Below are positions 1 through 8,637 of a stretch of 64,000 bases of DNA, piece by piece (position 1 is the first letter of the stretch; every line of letters starts with the position of its first letter). The DNA lies in NCBI RefSeq assembly GCF_000724545.1, contig NZ_JHBV01000032.1, positions 124,001 through 188,000 on the forward strand, in the 5' to 3' direction. The notes under the pieces were generated by a model. That model worked only from the letters and a program-made list of their open reading frames with translations, was not told where the DNA came from and ran no database searches. Both the position numbers and the translations under genes were made by a program. This stretch comes from Aureispira sp. CCB-QB1. GTDB lineage: Bacteria > Bacteroidota > Bacteroidia > Chitinophagales > Saprospiraceae.

Positions 1-894
1 AATAAAATCACTTCTGATGATGTATTAGAGTTGACGCTTCGTGTACGTGGACAAGGGGATATTAAGCAGGTTTTGGCTCCTAATATTGGGGTTGATAAAA
101 AGTACTTTGATCAATTTAAACCTAATATCAACGAAGATATACGAGAAGGTGGGGGATTGTTAGGAGGTGTCAAGGAATTTCAATATGTATTGACTCCAAA
201 AGCAACAGGAACCTTTACCGCAAATCCAAAGTTTGTTTATTTTGATTCTAAAGAAAAAAAGTTTGTAACCATTGATACTTCAATTACTATTGAGGTAGTG
301 CCAGGCAAAAGTAACTTGCCTACCAAAGCAGAACGGGATGCAGCTGGTGACCAGCCACTCGTAATAAAAGAAACAGAATCAATGGACTTAATGAGTTTTA
401 AAGCGCCTTTAAAAACAGCTCAATTTTCAAGAGAAAAGAAGGGAGTTTTTTTAGGGTCTGTATTGTTTTGGGGACTGGCAATTTTTCCATTTATAGCGCT
501 CATTGCTTTTTTACAATGGAAGAAAAAATATGATGATTTGAATAATATTTCAGACAAGGAACGGAAACAGAGAAATGCAGGTTCAGAAGCTTCTATTCGC
601 TTGCAAGCAGCTAAAAATGCTTTGGATCTCGATGATTCTAAACTGTTTTTTAATGAAATTTCTAAAGCGTTGTTGGGCTTTGTAAGCGATAAGTATCATA
701 TACCAACAGTTGAATTGACGAAAGATAACGTGCGACAAAAACTAGCCGCTCAAGATATTGCGGATGAAAAAATTGATTCATTGGTAAGTATTTTGCAGAC
801 TTCAGAAATGGCACTTTTTGCAGGCTTGACGAATCACGAATCCATGGAAAAGGTGTATCAAGAAAGTACGGATTTAATTCAATTAATGAGCTAA
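1..894 (+). CDS. batD: BatD-like protein, C-terminal part (cut by window edge)
   Basis: The reading frame is open to base 1, so the true start lies outside the window. What is seen is the last ~297 residues: a beta-rich extracytoplasmic segment, one transmembrane helix (about residues 150-170 of the visible part, followed by a QWKKKYDD positive stop) and a helical cytoplasmic tail of about 110 residues. This order (long periplasmic beta region, single TM, helical tail) is that of BatD, a membrane protein of the Bacteroides aerotolerance (bat) operon. The next gene, 14 bases downstream, is a BatE-like TPR protein, the usual neighbour. Bat proteins are thought to act with MoxR AAA+ ATPases and VWA proteins in envelope stress tolerance; the biochemical role is not settled. 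Confidence 0.8.
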   Translation, partial: NKITSDDVLELTLRVRGQGDIKQVLAPNIGVDKKYFDQFKPNINEDIREGGGLLGGVKEFQYVLTPKATGTFTANPKFVYFDSKEKKFVTIDTSITIEVVPGKSNLPTKAERDAAGDQPLVIKETESMDLMSFKAPLKTAQFSREKKGVFLGSVLFWGLAIFPFIALIAFLQWKKKYDDLNNISDKERKQRNAGSEASIRLQAAKNALDLDDSKLFFNEISKALLGFVSDKYHIPTVELTKDNVRQKLAAQDIADEKIDSLVSILQTSEMALFAGLTNHESMEKVYQESTDLIQLMS

Positions 895-908
895 AATACC
901 AATTAGAG

Positions 909-1667
909 ATGAAAAAGAGTTCCTTGTTGTGGAAAGTTGTGCTGCTGTTTGTATTGGTAACAGAATGGGCTTTAGCCAACGATTCAACAGCTACTGATTT
1001 TGCCAAAGCTGTTCAGGCACAGGAGAATGGTCAGTACAAAGAAGCAATAAAACTATACGAACAAATATTAGAAACAGATATGGTTTCTCCTGCTTTGTAT
1101 AATAATTTGGGCTTGGCTTATTATAATAACAAACAGCTTGGCTTTGCTATTGTACAGTTTGAACGAGCATTAAAGTTGGCTCCAGAACATACCGATGCGA
1201 AACATAACTTGCAAGCAGCACAACAACGGATAGAAGATACTTATAAGGCACCCGAAGCCTTATTTTTTGTGCAGTGGTGGCATTCTATTGTAGGGGCATT
1301 TAGTTCTACAGGTTGGGCTGTTTTGTTTTTGTGTTTAATTTTTATGGGAGTAACAGCTGTTGTTGTTTGGCAATGGCAACATCAATCCTTATTTAAAGGA
1401 ATCGCTATTCTTTTCTTTTGCTCTAGTTTTTTTCCATTGATTTGGGGCTTCCAACAAAAGGAATTAGAGACAAGCTCCAACGCTGCTATTGTTGTTAATG
1501 AACAAATAGGTCTGCGCCAAGAGCCAGACTTGTCTAGCGAAGAAATAGAATTGGTTTTTGAAGGAGTAAAAGTATCTATATTAGAGGTACAAGATAGTTG
1601 GACGCATATAGAACTACCCAATCATTTGATAGGGTGGGTACCTAGCACTATGTTAGAACAAATTTAA
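909..1667 (+). CDS. batE: BatE-like TPR and SH3 domain membrane protein
   Basis: A 252-residue protein with an N-terminal signal/membrane segment (ends near residue 23), TPR-type helices at about 30-105 (the AALYNNLGLAYYNNKQ-like pattern is clear), two closely spaced transmembrane helices at about 125-180, and a bacterial SH3-like domain at about 190-252 with the typical LRQEPDLSSEEI and GWVPSTMLE segments. TPR, two TMs and SH3 is the BatE architecture, and position right after batD supports it. It probably closes the bat operon, because the next gene is on the other strand and converges with an 8-base gap. No terminator hairpin was recognised there. Confidence 0.8.
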   Translation: MKKSSLLWKVVLLFVLVTEWALANDSTATDFAKAVQAQENGQYKEAIKLYEQILETDMVSPALYNNLGLAYYNNKQLGFAIVQFERALKLAPEHTDAKHNLQAAQQRIEDTYKAPEALFFVQWWHSIVGAFSSTGWAVLFLCLIFMGVTAVVVWQWQHQSLFKGIAILFFCSSFFPLIWGFQQKELETSSNAAIVVNEQIGLRQEPDLSSEEIELVFEGVKVSILEVQDSWTHIELPNHLIGWVPSTMLEQI

Positions 1668-1675
1668 GGAGATAT

Positions 1676-2368
1676 TTAGTCGGGCTTGGGAGTTGCAAAG
1701 CGTATCTTTCTGCTGCCCAACATCCATTCACCTGTACGAATGCCCTGTTTGTACTGACCTTTTTCTATAATAGCTCCGTCAAAATTATACAAAACCCATT
1801 CGCCATCTAGTTTATTTTCTTTGATATTAAATATCAAACTTACTGGATGAGTAATCTGACTTTTTGATGTTTTGCAAACATAAGGATCTTTTTTTAGAGG
1901 AGAAAATTGATAGGTTCCATCTGGTTTCTTTGTAATAATTTCCATGAAACGTTTGTATCGGGTATATTTTTCCTGCTGATTAGTTTGCCCAACACTTCTT
2001 GAACATTGAGAGGAATAAGTATGTAGTTCTCCATTGAATTCGTAGCCAAAAATTAGACAAGTATCACCAATTGGTGCTCTAAAACCACAATCTCCCCTTG
2101 AGGTTAGAATGTCGATTTCTGTGGTTGCTTGTTGCCCTTTGTAATAATACTGGACAGAAAAAGTAAGTTGAAGTTGTTCTGCTTGGGTTTTGGATTGTTT
2201 TAATACGCCTTCAAAAATGACAGAACTAATAAAATCACTTTTCTTCTTGATAACCAATCCCTCAATCTCTTCTACAGGAACATCCGTCTGAAAGCAATCA
2301 CAAGAGCAAGCATGTGCGTGATGGTTGATAACAAGAATTATGAGTGCTACAAAAAAATAACGAATCAT
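1676..2368 (-). CDS. Secreted Cys-rich protein with C-terminal MORN-like repeats
   Basis: A 230-residue protein with a signal peptide (hydrophobic residues 4-15, likely cleavage near HAHA-C), followed by a CSCDCF cluster. The middle part contains several more cysteines and a DIDILTSRGDCGF-like strand region reminiscent of NTR/TIMP-like folds, which is only a resemblance. The C-terminus (about 185-220) has two MORN-type units with the LDGEWVLYNFDG and GIRTGEW patterns, as in the YwqK-like MORN family of Bacteroidota. The function is not known; a periplasmic or surface protein is likely. Transcription is toward batE. Confidence 0.6.
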   Translation of the reverse strand: MIRYFFVALIILVINHHAHACSCDCFQTDVPVEEIEGLVIKKKSDFISSVIFEGVLKQSKTQAEQLQLTFSVQYYYKGQQATTEIDILTSRGDCGFRAPIGDTCLIFGYEFNGELHTYSSQCSRSVGQTNQQEKYTRYKRFMEIITKKPDGTYQFSPLKKDPYVCKTSKSQITHPVSLIFNIKENKLDGEWVLYNFDGAIIEKGQYKQGIRTGEWMLGSRKIRFATPKPD

Positions 2369-2509
2369 AGTGGTGGATATTAATGGAGTAAAATAACCCT
2401 CTTAAACAAAATGGAATATGACAAGAAGAGTTAAGCAAATATTCAACCAAAAAACGACAAAGGAGATGATTATTAAATGAATGCGTGACTGTTTACATTT
2501 ATAAAATAA

Positions 2510-2539
2510 GAAAAGCCTACCACGAATGATAGGCTTTTC
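2510..2539 (-). terminator. Hairpin terminator after the cold-shock gene
   Basis: A perfect 10-bp inverted repeat, GAAAAGCCTA / TAGGCTTTTC, with a 10-base loop lies 27 bases past the stop of the cold-shock gene. On the minus strand it is followed by a T-rich run (CTTATTTTAT). Confidence 0.65.
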
Positions 2540-2566
2540 CAAATAGATTACTAAAAAAAGTAATAC

Positions 2567-2758
2567 TTAAGCTAATTTTACTTCTACAGCATTTAGCCCT
2601 TTTCTACCTTCTTCAGTCTCGTAATTTACTTTATCTCCTTCGCGAATATCGTCGATTAGTCCATTTACGTGTACAAATACGTCTTTTCCTCCGTCATCTG
2701 GAGTAATAAATCCGTATCCTTTTGATTCATTGAAGAATTTAACTGTTCCGTTGTTCAT
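2567..2758 (-). CDS. Cold-shock domain protein (CspA family)
   Basis: A 63-residue single cold-shock domain. RNP1 is visible as KGYGFI (about residues 12-17) and RNP2 as VFVHV (about 29-33), the aromatic/basic patches that bind single-stranded RNA or DNA. Length and sequence are typical of bacterial Csp proteins, which melt RNA secondary structure. The longer frame starting at 2788 adds a hydrophobic segment unlike any Csp; the start is therefore placed at the second of two adjacent ATGs (2758; 2761 is the alternative). It is a single-gene unit with its own hairpin terminator. A long AT-rich leader lies upstream, as is usual for cold-shock genes. Confidence 0.93.
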   Translation of the reverse strand: MNNGTVKFFNESKGYGFITPDDGGKDVFVHVNGLIDDIREGDKVNYETEEGRKGLNAVEVKLA

Positions 2759-2789
2759 CATTAAAAATTTAAAATAAATAAAGCACAAA

Positions 2790-3180
2790 AGTAATTTTAT
2801 ATATTGACAACTTCTAATTTTTGACTAAAAAAAAACATTTATATTGTATTTGGTGTAAATCTTTTAAAATCAATTTTTTATACTTTATATTAATTTTATT
2901 TGCTTAAAATGCAAAAGACTAGTATTTTAACTCTTTTCTATTGGTGCGTTTGAGCAAGCTAATAACTTGCTTGTAGAAGCAGAAAAGAAGATTTGAAAAG
3001 ATGAAAAACATTGGGTATCTTCTAGACTTTTTAACTATTAAAACAATTGTATTATAAATGATTGTTACATTATTACAAAAGAAAAATCGTGTCAGTTTAG
3101 CTGCGCTGCTACTTCGTGGTACTTCGTGAGCGCTACGCTTTTAGTTAACTGCGTTACTAAGTACTAACTTCTATTGCGTG
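2790..3180. other. Gene-free AT-rich spacer before the GGT-like gene
   Basis: No plausible coding frame. The first ~270 bases are very AT-rich and would hold the csp promoter (minus strand). The last ~100 bases hold a dispersed repeat copy, described separately. Confidence 0.5.
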
Positions 3181-3196
3181 GGTTCAACGAACTATT
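3096..3196 (-). repeat. Dispersed intergenic repeat, copy B
   Basis: In reverse orientation relative to the copy at 16567. It contains the core TTAGCTGCGCTGCTACTTCG (3097-3116), then TACTTCGTGAGCGCTACGCT (3120-3139), and ends in GGTTCAACGAACTATT (3181-3196), the terminal motif shared by the family. A left terminal motif was not found, so this copy may be truncated. It ends 30 bases before the GGT-like start codon. Confidence 0.65.
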
Positions 3197-3225
3197 TTAG
3201 AATTGTACTTACAATAAAAATTAGC

Positions 3226-4680
3226 ATGATGCATGGAATTATAGCAGCAGGGCATAAAAAAACAGCCGAAGCTGCAGGAATAATCTTAAAAGACGGAGGA
3301 AATGCTTTTGACGCAGCTATTGCTGCTTTTTTTGCCTCTTTTATTAATGAACCCTGTATGAGTTCAGCGGGAGGAGGAGCTTTTGCCAATATCTTGACTG
3401 CTGAAGGGCAATCTATATTTTTGGATTGTTTTTGTCAAACTCCCAAGAGAAAACGACCTATTTCAGAAGTCGATTTTGGTCCAATGGTTGTAAATTTTGG
3501 CTCTACAACAGAAACTTTTCATGTTGGTATGGGGTCTATAGCTGTTCCTGGAATTATTGCAGGGATTTACTATATACACGAGCATTTTGCTAGTCGTCCC
3601 ATGTCTGTTTTGATAGAACCTGCGTTAGAGTTGGCTCGAAAAGGAGTAGCGATTAATGATTTTCAGTTCTTTGATATTCGTGTTTTAGAAGCAATTATGA
3701 CCAAAGAGGAAGAATCTAGAAAAATTTTCTACCCAGATGGAAAGCCAATACCCGTAGGAAGTCTTTTAAAAATGCCTGCCATGGCCGATTATTTAGAATT
3801 CTTAGTTAAGGAAGGCAAGCGGGAATTTTATGAGGGTGAATTTGGGCAGCGTTTGGTTGCTGATAGTAAAGCAAAAGGTGGCTTTTTGACAGAAAAGGAT
3901 TTATTGGAATATGAGGTGAAGGTAAGTAGACCCTTGTCATTCAAGTATCGGGATAAAACTATTTTGACCAATCCATTGCCTAGTATGGGAGGAACACTCT
4001 TAGGCTTGGTCATGCGAAAACTAGAGAAGCGATACCAGCAAAATTATCAGGCTTTTAGCAAAGAACATATTCAAACGTTGCAACAAGTCATTGATGAAGT
4101 TTTTAGGATAGAGCGAAGTGTGACCAATCTAAATAAAAAATGGGGCAGTACTTCTCATTTTAATATCGTAGATAAGCAGGGAAATGCAATTAACATCACT
4201 ATGTCCAATGGAGAAGGTTGTGGGTATATGGTTCCTGGGACAAATATTATGCTCAATAATATGTTAGGAGAGGCGTCGCTGTTGCCAAATGGCTTCCATT
4301 CGTGGACACCTGATACGCGCCTGTCGTCTATGATGGCACCTACTTTGGTTTTGGATGCAAATGGTAGGTTTGAAATTGCTATAGGAACTGGTGGCGCAAG
4401 TCGTATTCCTGCGGCAATAGCGCAGGTATTGCATTATTTAATTGATTTTAAAATGGATGTTGAGCAGGCCGTTCATGCCGCCCGACTACACAACGAGCAT
4501 TTAGAGTTAAACCTCGAGCCTGATTTTGTTGGAAAGCATCTTGCTCAAGATTCGTTAAAAGTCATACAATGGGAACAACCAGCCATGTATTTTGGAGGTG
4601 TTCATACTATACAGCGCAAAAATAGCAGCTTATACGCTGCTGGAGACACTCGTCGAGAAGGCTTTGCTTTAGAAGTTTAA
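3226..4680 (+). CDS. Gamma-glutamyltranspeptidase family protein
   Basis: A 484-residue member of the GGT N-terminal-nucleophile hydrolase family, which cleaves or transfers gamma-glutamyl groups (e.g. from glutathione). Seen: the N-terminal GIILKDGGNAFDAAIA segment, the processing/nucleophile motif STSHFNIVD with the Thr at about residue 309, then the MVPGTNIMLNNMLGE and DTRLSSMMAPT segments typical of the small subunit. The frame extends upstream to 3178 with a GTG, but that part lies in a dispersed repeat, so the ATG pair at 3226/3229 is preferred. From this start there is no signal peptide, unlike most GGTs, which are periplasmic. It is slightly shorter than classic GGTs, so substrate assignment is uncertain. 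It stands alone. Confidence 0.82.
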   Translation: MMHGIIAAGHKKTAEAAGIILKDGGNAFDAAIAAFFASFINEPCMSSAGGGAFANILTAEGQSIFLDCFCQTPKRKRPISEVDFGPMVVNFGSTTETFHVGMGSIAVPGIIAGIYYIHEHFASRPMSVLIEPALELARKGVAINDFQFFDIRVLEAIMTKEEESRKIFYPDGKPIPVGSLLKMPAMADYLEFLVKEGKREFYEGEFGQRLVADSKAKGGFLTEKDLLEYEVKVSRPLSFKYRDKTILTNPLPSMGGTLLGLVMRKLEKRYQQNYQAFSKEHIQTLQQVIDEVFRIERSVTNLNKKWGSTSHFNIVDKQGNAINITMSNGEGCGYMVPGTNIMLNNMLGEASLLPNGFHSWTPDTRLSSMMAPTLVLDANGRFEIAIGTGGASRIPAAIAQVLHYLIDFKMDVEQAVHAARLHNEHLELNLEPDFVGKHLAQDSLKVIQWEQPAMYFGGVHTIQRKNSSLYAAGDTRREGFALEV

Positions 4681-4762
4681 CGAAGTCTTAAAGAGTTATT
4701 TCGTATTTTTTATTATTTTTGTAAGTCATACCTTTTTAGGTAAAGAGGTTTTTTCTGAAAAT

Positions 4763-4885
4763 AATAGTCCACTAATAGCTCAAACTGCGAGGTAGTGTAC
4801 AACATCAAGCTAATCTGTTCCTCAAACATAGCCCAATTAGTTGGCTAGTTATCTGTTTAACAAGTATTCGTTTTAGTGGATTGTT
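4763..4885. repeat. Short element with 13-bp imperfect inverted termini
   Basis: AATAGTCCACTAA (4763-4775) is repeated inverted as TTAGTGGATTGTT (4873-4885), 11 of 13 matching. The size (123 bp) is like that of the TAGTTCGTTGA-type elements next to it, but the termini differ. Interior sequence is unrecognised. Confidence 0.4.
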
Positions 4886-4920
4886 ACCAAAAGAAATTCA
4901 AAATCGTTCTTAAATAACAA

Positions 4921-5007
4921 TAGTTCGTTGAAAAAAAAATATTAGCTTGATAGTCAGTGGTTTTCGAATTTATTGCTTTTGATTGTCAAACTAATATCAA
5001 TGAACGA
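4921..5007. repeat. Dispersed palindromic repeat, copy D
   Basis: It begins TAGTTCGTTGAA and ends TCAATGAACGA. Inside the termini a second inverted pair is visible, ATATTAGCTTGATAGTC against GATTGTCAAACTAATAT, so the whole 87-bp unit could fold into one long imperfect hairpin. It lacks the CACGCAGTAGC core of other copies. Confidence 0.6.
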
Positions 5008-5132
5008 CCAAAATAAAAAACAATACCTATAGAAGCGTGCTTATTGTGGCTGATAACCTTTTTGAAAAATAGGTATTATTTCATTATCAAATCTAACAAA
5101 CTAAAAGTGGTTTGTATTAATATATATACGGA

Positions 5133-6659
5133 ATGGGATGTTCGAGTTGTTCGAGTGGTAGCGATGGCACGCCAAAAGGGTGTGGAAGCAAGGGAGGCTG
5201 CTCTACTGGTGGCTGCAATAAATTAAATACCTTCGATTGGTTGTCACATATTGATTTGCCTGATTATGGAAGTTATGACTTAGTTGAAGTCAGCTTTAAA
5301 AATGGGGCAAGAAAGGAAATTTTCAAGAAACCAGAATTTGTACACATTGCAACAGGTGACCATGTTGCTGTAGAAAGTACAGCAAGTGGATACGATGTAG
5401 GAAAAGTGTCGTTGATGGGGGAGTTGGTGCATATTCAACTCAAAAAACATCGTATCAAAGATAATGCGGTGTTGCCCAATATTTTGAGAATTGCTAATGA
5501 GCGCGATTTAGAGCGTTTGACAAATGCAAGAGAATCTGAGCGAGAAGCTATGATTCGTGCGCGTGTAATTGTGCGGGACTTAGGCTTGGAAATGAAAATT
5601 GGAGATGTTGAGTACCAAGGTGACAAACGAAAGATTACCTTTTATTATACAGCCGATGGACGAGTTGATTTTCGAGAATTGATTCGTGTTTTTGCTAGAG
5701 AGTATAAAGTAAAAATCGAAATGCGTCAAATTGGGGCCCGCCAAGAATCGGCTCGTATTGGAGGGATTGGCTCTTGTGGAAGAGAGTTGTGTTGTTCTAC
5801 ATGGTTGACTAATTTTAAATCTGTTTCTACGGTTGCTGCTCGTTATCAAAATTTGGCAATTAATCAGTCTAAGTTGTCGGGGCAATGTGGGCGCTTGAAA
5901 TGTTGCTTGAACTATGAGTTGAATACGTATTTGGAAGTTTTACAAGAGTTCCCTAAAAATGTGAATAGCATCAAAACCAAAAAAGGAAATGCTATTTTAA
6001 TTAAAACGGACATTTTTAAGCGAATTATGTATTTTGCTTATCGAACTGAGTTTGGTATTTCGGAAGTACATCAATTGTCTGTGGAGCAAGTAAAAGAATT
6101 AAATGCCCAAAACAAAAAAGGTATTTTACCAGAAGATTTAAAAGATGTAACGCAACCCAACACGTTTATCGAAGAGACAGAAGAAATTGGATTTGTGGAT
6201 GGTGCTGGAAGTTTGGAATTGAAACAATTGGAAACGAAGAAAAAACGAAATCGCAACCGAAATCGTAATAAGAATAAAAATAAGAACAATTCCAATAAAT
6301 CAAACTCGAATAAACCAGTTGCAAATAAGACCGAAAGCAAGACAGAGAGAACATCCAAAAGCTCTAATAGAAGCAAGAAGTCCAATAATAATCCTAAGAC
6401 AAAATCAAAACAACAAAATAAAACGGTTAATAAAACAGTTTCTAATAATAAGTCGGGAGATTCCAAAAGAACTACTAATTCAAGACAGAAAAAAGTAAAT
6501 TCAAATCCCAATAGTAACTCTACGAATTCAAATACAACTCCTAAAAATAAAACGAATTCTAGAAATCGTAACCGAAATAGGAATAGAAGAAAAAATCAAG
6601 GACCGAAGTCTAATAACAATGCTAAAAACGATACTAACAACTCCACAAAAAAAGATTAA
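5133..6659 (+). CDS. ricT: PSP1-domain protein, RicT/YaaT-like
   Basis: A 508-residue protein. The N-terminus (1-32) is Cys/Gly/Ser-rich (MGCSSCSSGSDG...). The PSP1 region (about 45-310) carries the hallmark cysteines as CGRELCC and CGRLKCCLNYE, which in RicT of Bacillus subtilis take part in an Fe-S-bound complex affecting RNA turnover and development. From about residue 365 to the end the protein is a disordered tail of Asn, Lys, Arg, Ser and Thr, unusually long. ricT next to gldH is a recurrent Bacteroidota arrangement, seen here with a 41-base overlap. The function in Bacteroidota is not established. The start is the ATG at 5133, giving the Cys-rich N-terminus. Confidence 0.85.
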   Translation: MGCSSCSSGSDGTPKGCGSKGGCSTGGCNKLNTFDWLSHIDLPDYGSYDLVEVSFKNGARKEIFKKPEFVHIATGDHVAVESTASGYDVGKVSLMGELVHIQLKKHRIKDNAVLPNILRIANERDLERLTNARESEREAMIRARVIVRDLGLEMKIGDVEYQGDKRKITFYYTADGRVDFRELIRVFAREYKVKIEMRQIGARQESARIGGIGSCGRELCCSTWLTNFKSVSTVAARYQNLAINQSKLSGQCGRLKCCLNYELNTYLEVLQEFPKNVNSIKTKKGNAILIKTDIFKRIMYFAYRTEFGISEVHQLSVEQVKELNAQNKKGILPEDLKDVTQPNTFIEETEEIGFVDGAGSLELKQLETKKKRNRNRNRNKNKNKNNSNKSNSNKPVANKTESKTERTSKSSNRSKKSNNNPKTKSKQQNKTVNKTVSNNKSGDSKRTTNSRQKKVNSNPNSNSTNSNTTPKNKTNSRNRNRNRNRRKNQGPKSNNNAKNDTNNSTKKD

Positions 6660-7140
6660 TTTCAACAGTTGCTCTCGGCTATTTTTGCAGTGGGCAACTG
6701 TTTTTGTTTTATGCTTAAACCTTGCTAGTTGTAGCACAGTTTACGATCAAACAACTATTATTGAAAATGGTGTCTGGACAGCCGATAATTTTATTGAGTT
6801 TGAATTTGAAATCCAAGATACTTCCCAACTGTATGATATTTTTATAGAAGTGAATCATGATGCGAATTATGCCTATCAAAATATTTATTGTTTGGTTGAA
6901 ACCTTTGAATTAAAGAAGCAGATTCGAGAAGATTTATGTTCTTTGGAATTGGCTGATTCTAAAGGTAATTGGAAAAGTGATGATTGTGGTACGGAGGTTT
7001 GCAATCGAAAAATTCCTTTTATTATCAAAACCCAATTTAATCGTCTAGGAATACACAAAATTGTATTCAAACAAAACACTAGGGAAGCTAATTTAGAAGG
7101 TATTAATAGCTTAAGATTATTAATAGAAACAACGAATTAA
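6619..7140 (+). CDS. gldH: Gliding motility lipoprotein GldH
   Basis: A 173-residue lipoprotein with lipobox LASC (Cys38). The mature part matches the GldH pattern: TADNFIEFEFEIQDTSQLYD, a strand region around YQNIYCLVETF, ADSKGNW in the middle, and LEGINSLRLLIE at the end. GldH is an outer-membrane-associated lipoprotein needed for gliding in Flavobacterium. The start overlaps the end of ricT by 41 bases in another frame. Later in-frame starts would remove the charged n-region of the signal peptide, so the overlapping ATG is preferred and translational coupling with ricT is likely. Four cysteines around residues 87-125 (EDLCS, DDCGTEVCNR) are extra features of this homologue. Confidence 0.85.
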   Translation: MLKTILTTPQKKINFNSCSRLFLQWATVFVLCLNLASCSTVYDQTTIIENGVWTADNFIEFEFEIQDTSQLYDIFIEVNHDANYAYQNIYCLVETFELKKQIREDLCSLELADSKGNWKSDDCGTEVCNRKIPFIIKTQFNRLGIHKIVFKQNTREANLEGINSLRLLIETTN

Positions 7141-7196
7141 AAGTTCAGTTAATACCATTAGTTGTGAACTAGTATAGTCATATTGTAAAGAATTAA

Positions 7197-7321
7197 TAGT
7201 TCGCTGATTTTTTTAATAAAACATAAGAAAGTGTTTTGTATTAGGTTGATAATTAGATTTAAAACCCTTTGCGTTAGAAGGGGATAATACTGATTATCGA
7301 CCATGTCGTTTAAGCGAACTA
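7197..7321. repeat. Dispersed palindromic repeat, copy E
   Basis: It begins TAGTTCGCTGA (7197-7207) and ends TAAGCGAACTA (7311-7321), an inverted match with one mismatch. Inside lie GTATTAGGTTGATAATTAG and, near the other end, CTGATTATCGACC, which resemble the inner arms of copy D. The unit fills most of the gldH/M28 intergenic gap. Confidence 0.6.
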
Positions 7322-7356
7322 ATAAAGAATCAGAAGTTTAATAAAATAAAATTACA

Positions 7357-8412
7357 GTGAAAACATTACCCAATATTATTTCAATTCTTTTTAGCCTACT
7401 ATTGGTAACTTCTATTTTTGTAGGTTGCGAGAGTCCTACCAAACCTCCTGTTATAGACCCAGATCCTAAGCCAGAACCAGAAGTTTTTGTGCCTAGTTTT
7501 GACAAGGACAGTGCTTACTATTTTGTACAAAAACAAGTGGATTTTGGACCTAGAGTACCTGAAACAGCAGAACATAAAGCTTGTTCAGAATGGATAAAGA
7601 CAACTTTGGAATCATATGATGGATGGGAAGTTAAATTTCAAGATGCAGAAATAGAAGGGTTTGATAATAAACCTATGAAGATACGAAATATCATAGCAAC
7701 TTATAAACCCGAAGCTGATGAGCGAGTGCTTTTGTGTGCACATTGGGATACTAGACGCATGGCGGATCAAGATACCGAACGAACAGAAGAACCAATTTTA
7801 GGGGCTGATGATGGTGGAAGTGGCGTTGGCGTTTTGATGGAATTGGCTCGTACCGTTAGCAAAAATCCTTTAAATGCAGGTATCGAAATTGTCTTTTTTG
7901 ATGCTGAAGATCAAGGTGAATCAGGTACTCCTAGACCAGCAGAACAAACTTGGTGTTTGGGGGCACAATATTGGAGTCGAAATCAGCACAATATGAAAGT
8001 GCAACCACGATTTGGTATTTTATTGGATATGGTTGGTCGTTCTGGAGCACAGTTTCCCAAGGAAGGGGTTTCCTTAGCTCGTGCTGGACAAATTGTAAAT
8101 ATTGTATGGAATCAAGCCTTGGAATTGGGTTTAAATGAATTGTTTGTAAAAGAGAAAGACGATCAATTGATTGATGACCATGTCTATGTTAATGATATAG
8201 GAGGCATCAAAACAATTGATATTATCAACCGCCCTGTGTTGAGAGATGCAAATGGCCAAATTGTTATGAATAGAGAAGAAAATCGCCCAGAGCGCCGTTT
8301 TGGAGACCATTGGCATACCCACAATGATAACATGCAAATTATAGACCCTTATACGTTGGAATCGGTAGGAGATGTCTTGCTCCATGTTTTGTACAAAGAA
8401 GTAGCAGAGTAA
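7357..8412 (+). CDS. M28-family lipoprotein, glutaminyl-peptide cyclotransferase-like
   Basis: A 351-residue lipoprotein (lipobox FVGC, Cys24), followed by a Pro/Asp/Glu linker and an M28 zinc-hydrolase fold at about 50-351. Metal-ligand motifs are visible: AHWDTR (His129, Asp131), GADDGGSG (Asp151/152), FDAEDQGE (Glu184) and the late HWHTHNDN histidines. Single-domain bacterial M28 lipoproteins of this length with HWHTHNDN near the end are usually close to glutaminyl cyclases, which form N-terminal pyroglutamate on exported proteins; an aminopeptidase cannot be ruled out. The start is GTG at 7357, just before the signal peptide. It likely acts in the periplasm or at the outer membrane. Repeat copy E lies directly upstream. 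Confidence 0.8.
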   Translation: MKTLPNIISILFSLLLVTSIFVGCESPTKPPVIDPDPKPEPEVFVPSFDKDSAYYFVQKQVDFGPRVPETAEHKACSEWIKTTLESYDGWEVKFQDAEIEGFDNKPMKIRNIIATYKPEADERVLLCAHWDTRRMADQDTERTEEPILGADDGGSGVGVLMELARTVSKNPLNAGIEIVFFDAEDQGESGTPRPAEQTWCLGAQYWSRNQHNMKVQPRFGILLDMVGRSGAQFPKEGVSLARAGQIVNIVWNQALELGLNELFVKEKDDQLIDDHVYVNDIGGIKTIDIINRPVLRDANGQIVMNREENRPERRFGDHWHTHNDNMQIIDPYTLESVGDVLLHVLYKEVAE

Positions 8413-8637
8413 TGTTTAAAAGATATTAATACGGTTTTTGAGACTACCAAAATAGTAGTATTAAAGCACATTTTTTATCAAATCTTCTATAAGAAAGACC
8501 CCTCCTTGGTTGTAAATATTCATAAGTATTTACTAACTTAAAGATTAAACTTAATAATTCTTTTATATACAATGTTTCTATGAAAGAATTGTGGTCCTAC
8601 ATAATTTGTTATTTCACCCAATAAATGAATTTTAATA

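Larger units (their letters stand above)
4681..5132. other. Gene-free spacer with two inverted-repeat elements
   Basis: No convincing coding frame over 450 bases. It holds two short elements in tandem, at 4763-4885 and 4921-5007, each listed separately, and an AT-rich leader before ricT. Confidence 0.5.

Noticed and set aside
1382-1621. Minus-strand frame inside batE
   Set aside because: A shadow of the coding strand, with no protein-like features.
3096-3196. Repeat copies as insertion sequences or attachment sites
   Set aside because: No transposase or integrase is nearby and the copies are too short; they are kept as non-autonomous repeats only.
3178-3225. A longer GGT-like N-terminus starting at GTG 3178
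   Set aside because: It lies inside a dispersed repeat and gives no signal peptide or family-like sequence.
6071-6511. A 146-residue Leu/Phe-rich open frame on the minus strand inside ricT
   Set aside because: It is the reverse of Asn/Lys codons in the RicT tail; no start context and no homology-like pattern.
8413-8637. A possible hairpin around ACTAC...GTAGT at about 8440-8462
   Set aside because: The stem is only 5 bp with no clear T-run, too weak to call a terminator.
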